Assembly: GCA_014218235.1 (NCBI GenBank) | Contig: CM024760.1 | Span: forward strand, 70,744,961-70,808,960 | From: Colocasia esculenta | Lineage: Eukaryota > Streptophyta > Magnoliopsida > Alismatales > Araceae | DNA length: 64,000 nucleotides | Direction: 5' to 3' | In this document: positions 22,162 to 33,132 of the stretch, one piece after another | How the letters are laid out: every line of letters starts with the position of its first letter | How positions within the stretch are numbered: the first letter of the stretch is position 1 | Made by a program: the position numbers and the translations under genes | The notes under the pieces: generated by a model | What the model was told of the DNA's origin: nothing | The model's input: only the letters and a program-made list of their open reading frames with translations | Databases searched by the model: none

Positions 22162-23627
22162 GGTTCTTGTTGTGCTTGCCCTGCCTGTTCGCCCGGTGCT
22201 TGGCACTTGAGGGCTTGTCCCGTTCAGAGGTTGTCTCCGTTGCCTGGGACCCCCATCCTCGGATCCTGTTGAGGGAGTGCTCTGGGCTTCGAGCATGCTC
22301 GAGTTGGGAGCCAAGTTGGCAGACTCTAGAGCAGAGGGGGAAACGAGGTTTGGACAGCGACGCCGAGTCGTTTGTAGAGCTCTCTTGTCTGAGTGGGATG
22401 CTGAGGTCATTGAGGTGGGTCTCTTCCTGGCACGGCCCAGACAATCCTTTGTCTCACTGCCTCTCTTTGCGTTGGTTCCGGAGCCACGTAGTGGTGCTAG
22501 GTGTGGGGTCGCAGCTTGGCCAGGCTACGGTGTTGCGTGTGTTCTCATGGTGTTCTATGGTGGCTCTGTCTCGCTCTTCCGGGGAGGTTAGAGGCAGGAG
22601 CCAGGCTGGCGAGCAGAGGGAGTGGCTTGTGTGTCCTCCTCTTAGCTGCCAATGGCGGTGGCTTGGTTGCTGTTATTGTGACAGTGTTTCCTCACGACGT
22701 TTCCAAGTGTTATCCGTTGCCCTTACCTACACAGTGGTTGTAGCCTGGCCGTGTCTAGTTTCCGTGGGCATCGTTGGTCGGGCCTTGCTGGCTCGTGCTT
22801 CTAGTGGTTTCCGCTTCGGTGTCCTCTCGGTTTCGTAGTCTCGTTCTTGGGTGCCAGTCCGTGGTGGCATCAGCGTGTGTGGCTTCCCGACCTCACGATG
22901 TCTAGGGTTCGGGGTTGTTCTGCTTGTTGACCCTTAGCCTTGTGGAGGTCTGAGGTGGCCGTGCTTGTGGTGAGACGTCGTTCTCACCTGGTTGTTGCGT
23001 GGTCTCCACGGGTGTGCCGAGGGTTGCTTCCGCTTGGTGCCCGACTCCGTTGGTTTCTGCGGGAGTCGTGTGTGTGTCACGACCTTGGTTGGCGGTCGTG
23101 GCGTTGCATTGTTCTGTTCCGCTGCTTTGTAGTACCATACTATAGGTGTTCTTCGCTTCAGTACTTTCTAGTGTAGTTTCCTATTTTTGAAGTTCCTGCT
23201 GCTTTGGCCGATGAAGGACTGGTAATCCCTACTGGGCCTTGTTCACGAGGCTCACTCCCCCTACTTCCTTCAGCTAGGGGTTCATCGTCATGAGAGCTCG
23301 GTGTTGGATGGGTTGCAGAGGTAGCTGTGGTGCCGTGTGTTGTCAGCAGCAGTGAGAGCGAGTGTTGTGAGCTCTTGTACTTGAGTGAGTTGAGAGTTGT
23401 GCTTTGCAAGTTCTCGGGGTATGCCCCTTAAGGACTGCACCTTTCTTCTTGTACCTGTGCCTTTACTTGGGATACATTGTACAAATGTATATATTGTTAT
23501 AGTTATTTAAATTCAGTACATATCTCACTAGAGTATTTCTTCTACCCTTTTGGGTCTTCGGATCCGTGGGTGGCGATGCGAACTTCGGGGTCCTTGGCAG
23601 GGGTCTAGAAGGTCGGGTCGTTACAAT

Positions 23628-23639
23628 TGGTATCAGAGC
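23628..23639 (+). other. Gypsy-2 primer-binding site
   Basis: TGGTATCAGAGC two bases after the 5' LTR, complementary to initiator tRNA-Met. Confidence 0.93.
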
Positions 23640-24101
23640 GTGGGTATACTGAGATTTGTAATGAGTTAATAACTATAACTGTCCCAAAGAAAGGTACTAG
23701 TACGCTGCTGACACCGTCCGTTTAGTGTTAGGCTTGTGCTTTCAATTGTTTTGCAGGCGTGCGGCTGCCCTGCAAGGTTCGTGTGCGTGCTGCAGGAGGG
23801 TTGCAGCTGTTGCTATGTCGCGTGCGTGGAGAGTGTGGTCACTCTGTGTGTTCGTATCGTGGTGGCGCAGTTGGCGGTGGACTTGCTGGCAGTGGTCTTC
23901 CCCATGTGGAGGACGATTGCAGGCAAGTCCAGGTGCGGTGCTCCTGGTCATCTTCATCGTATTTGGGTGTGTGTGTGTTGCAATGGCTGAGAGAGCATGC
24001 GTGTGGTGTGGCCTTCACTGGTGCAGAGTTGTCTGTGGAACCGGTCGAAGTGTCCCTACCTTGTTGGTTGTTCCCCTGCTGTTGGGGTGTGTGTGCTGTG
24101 T
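23640..24101 (+). other. Gypsy-2 internal region, first part, non-coding
   Basis: G/T-rich leader sequence. Overlapping ORFs in three frames (23725-24141 and others) are Cys/Val/Trp-rich and resemble no gag protein. It ends in a (GT)n-rich stretch whose last 15 bases are the target duplication of the next insertion. Confidence 0.55.
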
Positions 24102-26434
24102 GTGTGTGTTTTTTTTTAAATTAAAGCAATATCTAGACTGATACGACAAAAGAGTGAACCTTCGATGTCGCAATCAACTAGATAGATTTTATATATATAG
24201 GAAGCATGAAAAGAAAAGTACAGAAGCAACGAGGGCACAAGCTGAAGAAACCCTACGCAGAGGGGTCAAGCGGAAATGACACATCAGCCCAAGAAAAACA
24301 AAAGATTAGTCTTGTAATTCTCCATCAGAGTTTACGCAATGAAGTGAAGTACTACGAGTTTTGATTTTGGTCTTCGGTGGTGGCGGTGCTGGAGGGACAA
24401 ATGGGCGAACCCAATTCCTGTGCAGAGTTTCTAGGTCAACGTCCTCAACCTCCTCTCCTAAATAGTTTTTGACCTTATATTGCACAGGGAGGCAGATCAC
24501 GTGGCCACCAGCGCTTGCCTCCTCCATACACGATTGGGGAGGTGCTGCAGTGTGTGCAGCAAATGGAAGGCGGGATGGCGGAAGGCCCTGTTGGGGGCTG
24601 GTTGCTGTCATGCAAATCTCTGTTCTTTTGGTCTTTTTGCGCAGAGCTTCAACAAAGGACATACGCGGGGCAGATGGTGGGGCTTCTCCCATGGATGGCG
24701 AGGCTTGCACTCCGGATGGAGAGGCGTTCTATGCTGGGAGCTTGACAGCAGAGGTCCAAGAGGGAGCGTCAGAGCTCAGATTTGATGTAGCAGAAGGAGG
24801 CAGAGCTACCTCAGAAAGAGCAGCAACAGATGATTGTATGGTGTTGGCGTCGGGTGGTGATGAGGCCTCTTGCACAATTGGGGCAGCAGGAGGCATTGGC
24901 ACCTCTGTGTGACTAGCAGTGGCACTGTGAAGTTGAGACCAGACATGAGCAGTAGCCAGGGGTGCAGCAAGCACCTGGTACACGGAGACACCCCACTTGG
25001 CTAAGGGATGATCATTAGAAGTCAAAACTGGAACATCGGCGTTGGCAACTGGCGAGGGGTCAGCAGCATTCAGAACTGGAGGAAATTTATCCTTTTGCTC
25101 AGTAGCAATGGGGGCATCATCAGTCATTTTGGTTGGCACAGATGTAGGGGTCTTTGGCACATCAGACTGAGCACCAGTAGGTTGCTGGTTGATGATGGAA
25201 GTAGGGGGCAATGGTGCATCAGTCGTAACTGAACCACTTAGCACGATAGTGGGGGTTTCTGCCAGCACTGAGTCCACATGGTCTGATGGCAGACCAGAAG
25301 TGGTAATAGAGTCATCATTCATCACTAAAGTGTCCCCAGGAGTAGCCCTTTTAGAGTCCCCATGCTTTGTCTCAACAAGTGAAACATCAAGTTCAGAAAT
25401 CAGCCCTGAAGGTTGAGGAGGCAACACATCAAACACTTGTTGTGCAGCAGTAGATGCTGCGCCATCCATTGATAGATTGGCCTTCTGTTTGTTATGTGGA
25501 TCAGATTCCTTCACACCGGTGATCATGGGGCGCCATACTTTCTTCTCGACCTGCCTGGAGGCCGGGGCATCATAAATCTCACCCCGTTTAGGAGGGGCAA
25601 ACTCAGAATGTCCTGGATTCGGTCCATCATGCCTCTATTTTGGCTGAGCAGAAGCCTTCTTGCATCGCGAGGGGAGATGACCAAGATGTTTGCATGAAGA
25701 ACAGAAAAGAGGAGGGGGTGGATAGACTATAGGCTACCAGAAACCATTAGCACCATAGCCTACCCAAATGCGATTGGGCATCTTCCTGGATACATCGAGT
25801 TGGACATTAACCCGAGCAGATTGTGTGCGCAACATAGACTGGGTGTTTCTGTCGACTTGAAGCACAGTCCCAATGCTCCCAGCTATGGAGCGGATGATTA
25901 CATCATTAAAGAAATTTGCTGGCAGATGGGGAAGCTCCAACCAAATAGGAACAACTGGAGAGTCTTCATCTGGGCAGAAATTGATGGACCATTTGAAAAA
26001 TCTGAATGGTCGGCCTTGCACAAGTATAGATTCTTTCAAGAGCACCTGAAGGAAATCATCTTTGTTCTGAAATCTAATCAGGAGATGGCGATTGTCCAGC
26101 GCACTAATTAGAAACTCTTGCTGAAAACTGAATCTTTGCACAAGGTGTGATCGAATGTCTTGAAAAGGAGGTCGGCCCTAGGGAGTTCTGGCGATCACAG
26201 TAGTCTGTAGAGGCTTGCAAAAGATGTTGATCTCCTCCGAGGTAAAGAAAGCAGCAGGCTCTCCAGCATCCGTGGAAGCAGGAGGATGGATGTTAAGGGG
26301 GATGGCTGGAGGCTTGAGAGAGGATAAAAGAACCTGAGCAAAGGAGGGTCGCCCACAATAAGGAGAGGGAGCTTGTCCAGCAGCAGTAAGAGGAGGGGGC
26401 ACACCAGAAGGATCGCACCCTTGAGCAGGAACCA
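24102..26434 (-). mobile_element. Poly(A)-tailed retrocopy or non-autonomous LINE carrying a DUF4283-type gene
   Basis: Flanked by the identical 15-mer GTGTGTGTGCTGTGT at 24087-24101 and 26435-26449, with a nine-base poly(T) at 24109-24117 that is a poly(A) tail on the minus strand. The right end lies inside the open frame, so the copy is 5'-truncated, as is usual for LINE-mediated insertions. About 190 bases of 3' UTR separate the stop from the tail. There is no endonuclease or RT: ORF1-like protein is followed directly by the tail. Part of the duplication is simple GT sequence, but the GCTGTGT core supports it. Confidence 0.78.
24306..26434 (-). pseudogene. DUF4283 / CCHC zinc-knuckle protein, one frame with four TAG stops
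   Basis: One minus-strand frame runs without frameshift for about 709 codons. N-terminal part: Pro-rich, PSFAQVLLSS. Next, a DUF4283-type domain (about 26141-25740): RFSFQQEFL, LLIRFQNKDDF, GRPFRFFKW, VPIWLELPHLP, and VQLDVSRKMP. Then a zinc knuckle CSSCKHLGHLPSRC (about 25690) and a long Pro/Ser/Thr-rich tail ending NWVRPFVPP...GELQD, TAA at 24306. Such proteins occur as ORF1 of plant LINEs and as host genes, and probably bind nucleic acid. The internal stops (at about 26178, 25734, 25635 and 24729) are all TAG at likely Gln positions. The intact frame with only nonsense changes suggests a young copy decayed by methylation. Confidence 0.8.
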
Positions 26435-26449
26435 GTGTGTGTGCTGTGT

Positions 26450-27537
26450 TGGTTATTTGTGTGGTCTCCTGTTTGTGCGCTGTTGTGCACTATGCTCTGC
26501 TCAGTCGGCATCGTTGCTCGAGCTAAGCAGATGTTCTGTGTGCCATGTTGCATCGCTAGTTGAGCACTGCGACACTTGTCTGCGATTGTTGTCGGTCTTG
26601 TGCTGACTGGTTGTGAGCTCTGGTGAGGTGCTCCCATAGTCTTTCTCTATTGGTTCTGGCAGAAGTGAGGTTTCCCCAGAACTGTGTTGTGCTCATTTCT
26701 GGTTGCTATTGCGTTGCCCTTTGGGTTGAGGTGCATCGCTTGGTTGCCTTGTGTTCTGGTGAGGTTTCCCAGAACCGTTTGTTGTTGTCTTGGTGAGGGT
26801 TTTCCCCAGAACTGTTTCGTGCTCGTTTCTGTTGTTGCTGTGCTGCCTCAGGGCTTGAGGTATGTTGTTGTTTTGGCTGGTGAGTTCTGATGGGTTTTCC
26901 CAAAACTGCGCCTTGGTGGTTCTAGTGGAGGTTCTCTCAGGATCGGCTTGCGTTGCTTCTGCATTTTTTCTTGCTGCGATGTTCTCTCTGAAGGTCTGTG
27001 TTGTTTGGTCATTTGGGTTGTGCATTCTGGTGAAGGTCCTTCCCAGAATCGCCCTTTGTCGTTTCTGGCGGAGATTCTTCCCAGGAGTGCTCTGTGTTCG
27101 TTTCAGGCCACCGTTGTGTTGCCCTTGTGGCTTAAAGTGTGCCGTTTGGTTGGGCTGCGTTCTGGTGAGGTCCTCCCAGGATGTCTCTTGGCGCTTTTGG
27201 TGGAGGTTCTCCCCAAAGCTGCCCTGTGTTTGTTTTGGTTGTCGCTGCTCTCTCTCTCTTTCTCTTTAGAGATGAGCTGTCGTTGTTGCTGGTTGGACTG
27301 TTTGTGTTATAGTCTGCCTGGTCAAGGTGGTGCCCTTGGTGTGCGTCTGGCTGCTGCGTTGTTGTCTCGTTTTCGTTTCCAAGTTTCTCAACTACGTTAG
27401 TGGGACTTTGTGTGTCTCTATGGTGCGGGTGGTTTGCGTCATTTCTCGCTCCCGGTGTGCTCTTACAGATGGTGATCTGGTGAGTGCAGTCGGTGTTTGG
27501 CTGGCTGTGCTTCTTGTGGAAGTGCTAGTCTTGCGTT
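26450..27537 (+). other. Gypsy-2 internal region, second part, degenerate repeats, non-coding
   Basis: From about 26600 to 27260 a unit with TTCTGGTGAGGTTTCCCAGAA recurs roughly every 60-130 bases with heavy variation (for example near 26640, 26750, 26800, 26880, 27030, 27165). ORFs on both strands follow the repeat and show no domain. Ends at GCGTT (27533-27537), the target duplication of copia-2. Confidence 0.6.
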
Positions 27538-29654
27538 TGTTGCCCAGCTAGCTAGCCCAGAGGGGGGTGAATGGGTTATTAAAACTTCGATGTTTGATTA
27601 AAACCTGTTTACTGAAAAGATTGCACAACTTAATAACAAGGTTAGAGTTAGAGCAAACAAGACAACAATCACACAAAACACAACCACAAGACACAAGGAT
27701 TTTTATCCTGGTTCGGAACTCCTCTCCACAGGAGACCTACGTCCAGTCCCTGAGCAATACCTCAGGATTTTACTACCAAGGGTACAATCCCCCTTAAGGA
27801 TCCTTACACCCAGCCTCAACTGGTCTTCCTTCAACCTGAAGGGTACAACAACCACCCTGGATACCACCAGGTCTTCCTTCGTCCAGAAGGGAACACAAAC
27901 TAATCAGAAAAGGTTGTGAAAACAGGCTTCAGATTCTAGCTTGACCAGCTACAACCTGAAGCTCCTAGGCCCCCGAGAGAGAAAGAGATTTAACAAGGTT
28001 TTTCTCTCCAAGGACCACACAGGCTCTTACAAATTGAGGATTCCTTTTGAGCACAGAGAGCTAAGAGCTTAGAACCAGGTTTGGAGTGGAGGCTTCGCTC
28101 TTCTTCAAAGTTCTAAAGATTGTGAGAGATGGATTTCCTTCTTCTTCTGGAATCAAGCGATGTTACTCGCTCTTTTTCTTTTCGTCTTGAGTCTTCTATT
28201 TAAACTGCTGATTCAAATTCGAACGTTGAAGTGTCCGTTGTCTCTTATCCTTGTGTACGTTAGACTGGTCACTGAGGAAGCTTCTGATCGTCAGTCTTTT
28301 ATCCTGGTGTACACGCCAAAGAGATGTCATAGAACTTTGTATCTTGTGTCCAACGTTGTCCAGATGAGTCTTGTCAGATATCTGTAAGCATATCATCAAA
28401 AATAGAAGACAGCTAGGACTGCTGTCTATTGTTAGTTGAGATGGAACAGATATTGCAGTATATAGCAAAGCTCCTTTCTGTCCAAGAAAAGTACGTAGAC
28501 AGAGTAGCATAGAAATGGAAGATATTGTCTGCATGCATGGGAGATACGATCGGAGAGCATTTAATGCATAGCAGTCAACGGACAAGATATGACTTTGACT
28601 TTTCAACGCTATTAAAAGCATTATACTGATGCATCAAGAAATTCGATAAAAGAATCTTGCTGACTTCATAACTTATGAAATCGTTATGAATTATAGCAAG
28701 TCGTTGTGAGCTCTAAAGAAATCGTTGCAAGAAATCGTTATGACTAATAAAGAAGTCGTTACGCGAAATCGTTATGACTATAAAGAAGTCGTTGCGCGAA
28801 ATCGTTATGACTAATAAAGAGTCGTTGCGCGAAATCGTTATGACTAATGAAGAAGTCGTTGCGCGAAATCGTTATGACTAATAAAGAAGTCGTTGCGCGA
28901 AATCGTTATGACTAATAAAGAAGTCGTTGCGCGAAATCGTTATGACTAATAAAGAAGTCGTTGCGCGAAATCGTTATGACTAATAAAGAAGTCGTTGCGC
29001 GAAATCGTTATGACTAATAAGAAGTCGTTGCGCGAAATCGTTATGACTAATGAAGAGTCGTTGCGCGAAATCGTTATGACTAATAAAGAAGTCGTTGCGC
29101 GAAATCGTTATGACTAATAAAGAAGTCGTGCGCGAATCGTTATGACTAATAAAGAAGTCGTTGCGCGAAATCGTTATGACTAATGAAGAAGTCGTTGCGC
29201 GAAATCGTTACGGCTAGAGAGTCGTTGCGAGTTCTAAAGAATCGTTACGAGGTCTAAAGAAGTCGTTACGGCTAGAGAGTCGTTGCGAGTTCTAAAGAAA
29301 TCGTTACGAGGTCTAAAGAAGTCGTTACGGCTAGAGAGTCGTTGCGAGTTCTAAAGAAATCGTTACGAGGTCTAAAGAAGTCGTTACGGCTAGAGAGTCG
29401 TTGCGAGTTCTAAAGAAATCGTTACGGTAACGATTTGAGTGTTCCGGTCAAAGAGGAAGTCGTTCTGCTTATCAAAGAAGTCGTTACAGGGACTTGGATA
29501 GAAATGATGGGACTTACCAGATTGTCTTGATCTTTCATTTTTCTTTTGCTTCCTGTTCTCAAGGCTCAAGAAATCCATTAGTGTTATTTTGTTAATCATC
29601 AAAATTAATATATAATAAATGGAAATATTTATTATGGGGACAGTTTGGTCATCA
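27538..29654 (-). repeat. Copia-2 3' LTR (left copy)
   Basis: On the minus strand starts TGATGACCAAACTG and ends GGGCAACA. Contains the tandem-repeat block at 28690-29425 and, on the minus strand, the TATA-like TTTAAATAG near 28196. Nearly identical to the right copy apart from small indels and repeat number. Confidence 0.95.
28690..29425. repeat. Satellite-like array in the copia-2 LTR (34-bp and 59-bp units)
   Basis: The first block repeats a 34-base unit with CGAAATCGTTATGACTAATA and AAGAAGTCGTTGCG about 13 times. The second block (from about 29208) repeats a 59-base unit built from GGCTAGAGAGTCGTTGCG and AAATCGTTACGAGGTC about four times. Both share the core TCGTTRCG. The other LTR has the same array with similar copy number (39560-40305). 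Units differ by only a base or two, so the array is recent or homogenised. Confidence 0.93.
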
Positions 29655-29667
29655 ATCTCCCCCTTTT
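29655..29667 (-). other. Copia-2 polypurine tract
   Basis: AAAAGGGGGAGAT on the minus strand, directly before the 3' LTR. It primes plus-strand DNA synthesis. Confidence 0.85.
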
Positions 29668-29722
29668 GATGATGACAAAATATACTAAACATCAGACAAA
29701 GAATGAAATATGTTTTTCAGAT

Positions 29723-31063
29723 TTACGTTAGTTGTCTCCCCCATTTTGTCATTAGGCAAAAAGATAAGCTGTGAGACAAAGAGAGAGAAAGATTTTTATT
29801 AAGAGGGAGAAAGATAATACAAAGGAGATAACAAGGAGGCATGCTGTGAGATACAGCCCATGCCTTGATCTCAAGATCCTCAAAAGTTTGCAGAAAAACG
29901 CCAAAGGTAACTGAGAAGGAGGGTCCCATGGAAGGGATGTTCCTCTGAATGTAGAGTTGCCTTTGCTGCTCTATGAACTCTCCATACTGAGTTTTGTCCA
30001 AAATGAATCTGAAGTAGGTACTCTTGCCAAAACTGGCCCTATGGAGAAATCTGTCCAAGGAAATTGGATAGTGAAGTTGCTGATTTAACAGATCCTGCTT
30101 TAGGGCATAGAAGGCAGAATATCTAGCTGCCCAGACAGCATAGAGCTCTGGTATGGGTGCGATGGAATTGAGATCCATAAAGGCTTCTGCAGAAAGAGCA
30201 GGCTTCCTCTGACTGACCAGATCTTGATTGACAGCTTCCAATTGCTGATAAGAGGCCCGATATAGAAGCTCCCATTCTGATGAGGTGAGTCGTTCACACT
30301 CAGAAATGAGTGGAGCTAAGGTCAGAGAAGAGATGCGGCCAGAGTGATATTCTCTGAAGATGAACCGCAAGAAGGAGGGAGATCGGCCCTGCTTGGCTGA
30401 CATCCGGCCCAGCTGCCTTGCAAACATATCGAGAGCGAGAGATCCAGCATCTGAATTAAACACTAACGAGTGCAGCTTCGGCAGAAGAACTGGAAACTCA
30501 ACCTTGAAGGAGACAAAGTCTACTGTAAGAGGAAGGTTGAGAGGGGTCTCTGATTGCAGCACAGTAATCTGCGAGTTGAACTGGCAAAACTGAACTTCTG
30601 GACGATTGTTCAAGTAGCAGAAGTCACTGTACAGCTGAAAGGCTCTGGCAACTCGAATTTCCTTCAAAATGAAGGATCCCCAAGTTCTTGTGCTGGAAGA
30701 TAACCACTCAGAGAAGGTGAGTGGGTGAGCTCTGAGAGAGAGATTCGGCCCTTGCAGTCAGGTATTTTGAGTACTGAGCCTTGTTCCTTTGATAGCTGCC
30801 CACTGATCTTCAGTCTTGAACTCAGTGCCCTCAAAGATTTTGGATTTGAAAGCTTGAGATATCTGAGTAAAGGGAAGAACAATGGCCAGGTGTTCGGAGA
30901 GGTTGAGAAAAGGAATACCATAAATGGTAGAAAGAATGCATTTCTGGAGGTATTCTCTGTAGATAGGTCTTCTCTTAGGATCAAGGGTAAGAGAGTACCA
31001 TAAAGGAGGGTAGAGAGAAGCAGAAGGAGTGCTTAGAGAGGAAGATGTTTTTCTCTTTTTCAA
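29723..31063 (-). CDS. Copia-2 extra (env-like) region, C-terminal part
   Basis: Two overlapping minus-strand frames. 31063-30664 includes SLYPPLWYSLTLDPKRRPIY and FLNLSEHLAIVLPFTQIS; it overlaps a second frame in the same stretch, so a single-base shift is likely near 30900. 30667-29723 holds a 314-residue product with FPVLLPKLHSLVF, MFARQLGRMSAKQG and FIEQQRQLYIQRN. I recognise no domain with a known function. Its place between RNase H and the polypurine tract is where Sireviruses carry an env-like ORF. No clear signal peptide or strong membrane anchor is seen, apart from a moderately hydrophobic stretch near the end (CYLLCIIFLPL). Confidence 0.55.
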
Positions 31064-31299
31064 GACAGGACTAGGAGGGTCAGTCCTGTGAATGTGAGAG
31101 GCTGTGGAAAGAATGGTGAGGAGAGTGTTCCTTTCAAAAGGTCTGGAACATTGGTGTCAAAAATACCAAGAGGTAGAGGTTTCACTGGAGGAAAGGTAAC
31201 AGAATTAGGAGGAGTAGGAGGATAGAAAAATGTTTAGGATTAAAGGAAGAGGTTGGTTGAGGATGAGATGTTTGGGTGTTAATAGGTGAAGGTTGAGGA

Positions 31300-32152
31300 G
31301 TTAATGAGGATGAAGCTGAGATGAGAGCTGGAGAGGTGAGAAGGAGGGTTGAGAGGAAGTAGAGGATGAGAAGGTTGGGTGCGAGGCATGGGATGTTTTA
31401 TGGTTGGTGGAGCAGGAGGTGCAGTAGGAGGAGATGAAGGTGTGGAGAGGGTTGGAGTGGCAAGAGATGAAGAACAGGGGCCTTGGAGACTGACACTGGC
31501 TCTTTTCCTCTGGCCTGACTTTCTCTGACTGCAGGAGAGGGTCCTGAAGACCCTGAGGCTGCCACTGGTCCGGGTGACCCTACAACTGATGGCCCTGATG
31601 GCCCTGACCCTTGAACTGGCGGCCCTGTTGGCCCTGAGACTTCTGCTGGAGGCCCTGGTGGCCTAGGAACTTCAGCTGGAGGCCCTGGTGGCCTAGGAAC
31701 TTCAGCTGGACTGCTCTGAGTAGGTGCAGGAGGGACACCACTAGACTTTGAAAGATGAGCCAGCAAATTCTTCATATCAGACATTTCTTTATTGAAATAC
31801 CTCATTGCATTTCTTATTGAGGATACGTCTGAGGAGGTTGAAACTTGATTGAAACAATTCCTTGTATACCAGACTGAACTGATGCCAAGATCTCTCCTTG
31901 GGCTTTTAACAAGGCCATAACATGCTTCAATTTTACTTTCCTATGGCCCTTCCTTGACCTCCTGTGAACAACTCTTTTCTGCTTACTTGGCTGAGAGACA
32001 GGCTCCTCAAGATTTATAGATGCACTTGGGCCTTCACTAACATCAACCAAGGCTGGAGCTGGAGTTTCCTGAGTAGGTGCAGCTTTTCAGAAAAGGCTTC
32101 CTTCTCTGTCTTTTCACTCTCAGCATGCTCCCCCTGAATGGGAGCAGGGACT
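31300..32152 (-). CDS. Copia-2 extra region, middle part: basic and proline-rich
   Basis: Minus-strand frames 32050-31814 and 31805-31398 join across small shifts. The first is Glu-rich, then basic (KQKRVVHRRSRKGHRKVKLK), then an amphipathic LLKAQGEILASVQSGIQGI. The second starts MRYFNKEMSDMKNLLAHLSK and has collagen-like repeats of PGPPAEV-type units (31510-31720), then Ser/Pro-rich sequence. Low complexity makes this part poorly conserved. Such linkers are common in the extra ORF of Sireviruses. Confidence 0.45.
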
Positions 32153-33132
32153 TCAATACTTTCTTGCTCCCCCTGAGTAGGAGCTTCTTCCAAGACAACA
32201 TCTCATCAGGTTCCCCCTGAGCAGAGCTGACTCAACTGGTTCTTGCTCTGCTGGACTTGCTGCTGCTTGCTCTACTTCTACTGCTTCTGGAATATCTGCA
32301 ATAACTGCTTCTCCTTCAGCCACAGAGGATTTCGACCAAACTCCTTCTTGCACTGAAAAGCCACTTTTCTTCAGGTTTCTGGACCTTATAGACTGGCCCA
32401 TCTTTTCAGCTACCGCACCTGACAGATCTACTCCAAAGTGCTGGAAAATCTTGGTCAGAAGATGGGCATATGGAAGGGAAACATTCAACTTGCTCTTTGT
32501 TTCCCATAACTGAGCATGTGCAAACATCATTCGCTCAATCATCACTGCGGCCAGGTTTATCTCTTTGTTCTGGATTGCCCAGAACATTATGTCCGAATCT
32601 GCCCTAGTGCATGAGGAAAAGGTAGCACTACGGGGAACTAAGATTTGGCAGACTATGAAGTGAAGCAATCGGTTGAACGCGGACATCTGATTAATATCAA
32701 GCTTCCCATCCTTCAACTTAAATCCTGGACCGATAATCCCGAGACCTTTGACTTCATCATTCACAGAGTGAATGCCACTAAATCCCGAGGTCTTTACTCC
32801 AAACAGATCACGCAACAGCTCAGGGGTTATTCTGATTTGGATACCCTTGACAGAGGAAACAAGGGATCCATCTGCTTCTGACTTCAGACAGATGTAGAAG
32901 GCTTTTACCAAATCCGGGTAGCTTACCTCACTGAAGGTGACCACATCCATCCACTGCGATCTTCTTAGAGTATCAACTAGCCTGGCCATGCCACTCTTCT
33001 CAAGATTCTGAACATCCACTGCCTTATTTCCGCAAATCTTTGTCTTCACAAAGTAAATCTTTCTTGCTCCCTTGGGGATAAATACTCAGCACTGTAGCCC
33101 CCAACACTTCCGGAGATCAACGGAGCGGCCAT
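32153..33132 (-). CDS. Copia-2 extra region, N-terminal part: plant-transposon-type domain
   Basis: A start ATG at 33130-33132 (MAAPLISGSVGGYSAEYL) leads, through a likely one-base shift near 33060, into a 298-residue frame starting MKTKICGNKAVDVQNLEKSG. It contains FYICLKSEADGSLVSSVKG, ITPELLRDLFGV, FNRLLHFIVCQILVPRSAT, DIMFWAIQNKEINLAAVMI and LPYAHLLTKIFQHFGVDLSG. The pattern matches the 'putative plant transposon protein' domain often found next to plant LTR polyproteins. Function unknown. A frame break near 32190 separates it from the next part. Confidence 0.65.

Larger units (their letters stand above)
20773..23625 (+). repeat. Gypsy-2 5' LTR
   Basis: Starts TGTAGGACTCGGCTTCC, ends GGTCGTTACA. 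CG-rich for a plant LTR, with many GACGCG and TGTCGCGAC motifs. Compared with the 3' LTR it has an extra 34-base insertion at about 22144 and an extra GT-rich block near 23350-23405, and lacks the 59-bp duplication of the 3' copy. Long ORFs such as 21921-22838 are Cys/Arg/Ser-rich by-products of composition. Confidence 0.93.

Noticed and set aside
21921..22838. 305-residue ORF on the + strand
   Set aside because: Lies in the gypsy-2 LTR, is Cys/Arg/Ser-rich, is not conserved in the other LTR, and overlaps several equally long ORFs on both strands.
23640..24101. Possible gag of gypsy-2
   Set aside because: Overlapping ORFs in all frames with biased composition and no gag or zinc-knuckle motif.
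24469..24912. + strand ORF opposite the DUF4283 frame
   Set aside because: Antisense shadow of the minus-strand frame, which has recognisable domains.
28690..29425. CRISPR-like direct-repeat array
   Set aside because: The 34-bp units are contiguous with no unique spacers and lie inside an LTR of a plant retrotransposon.
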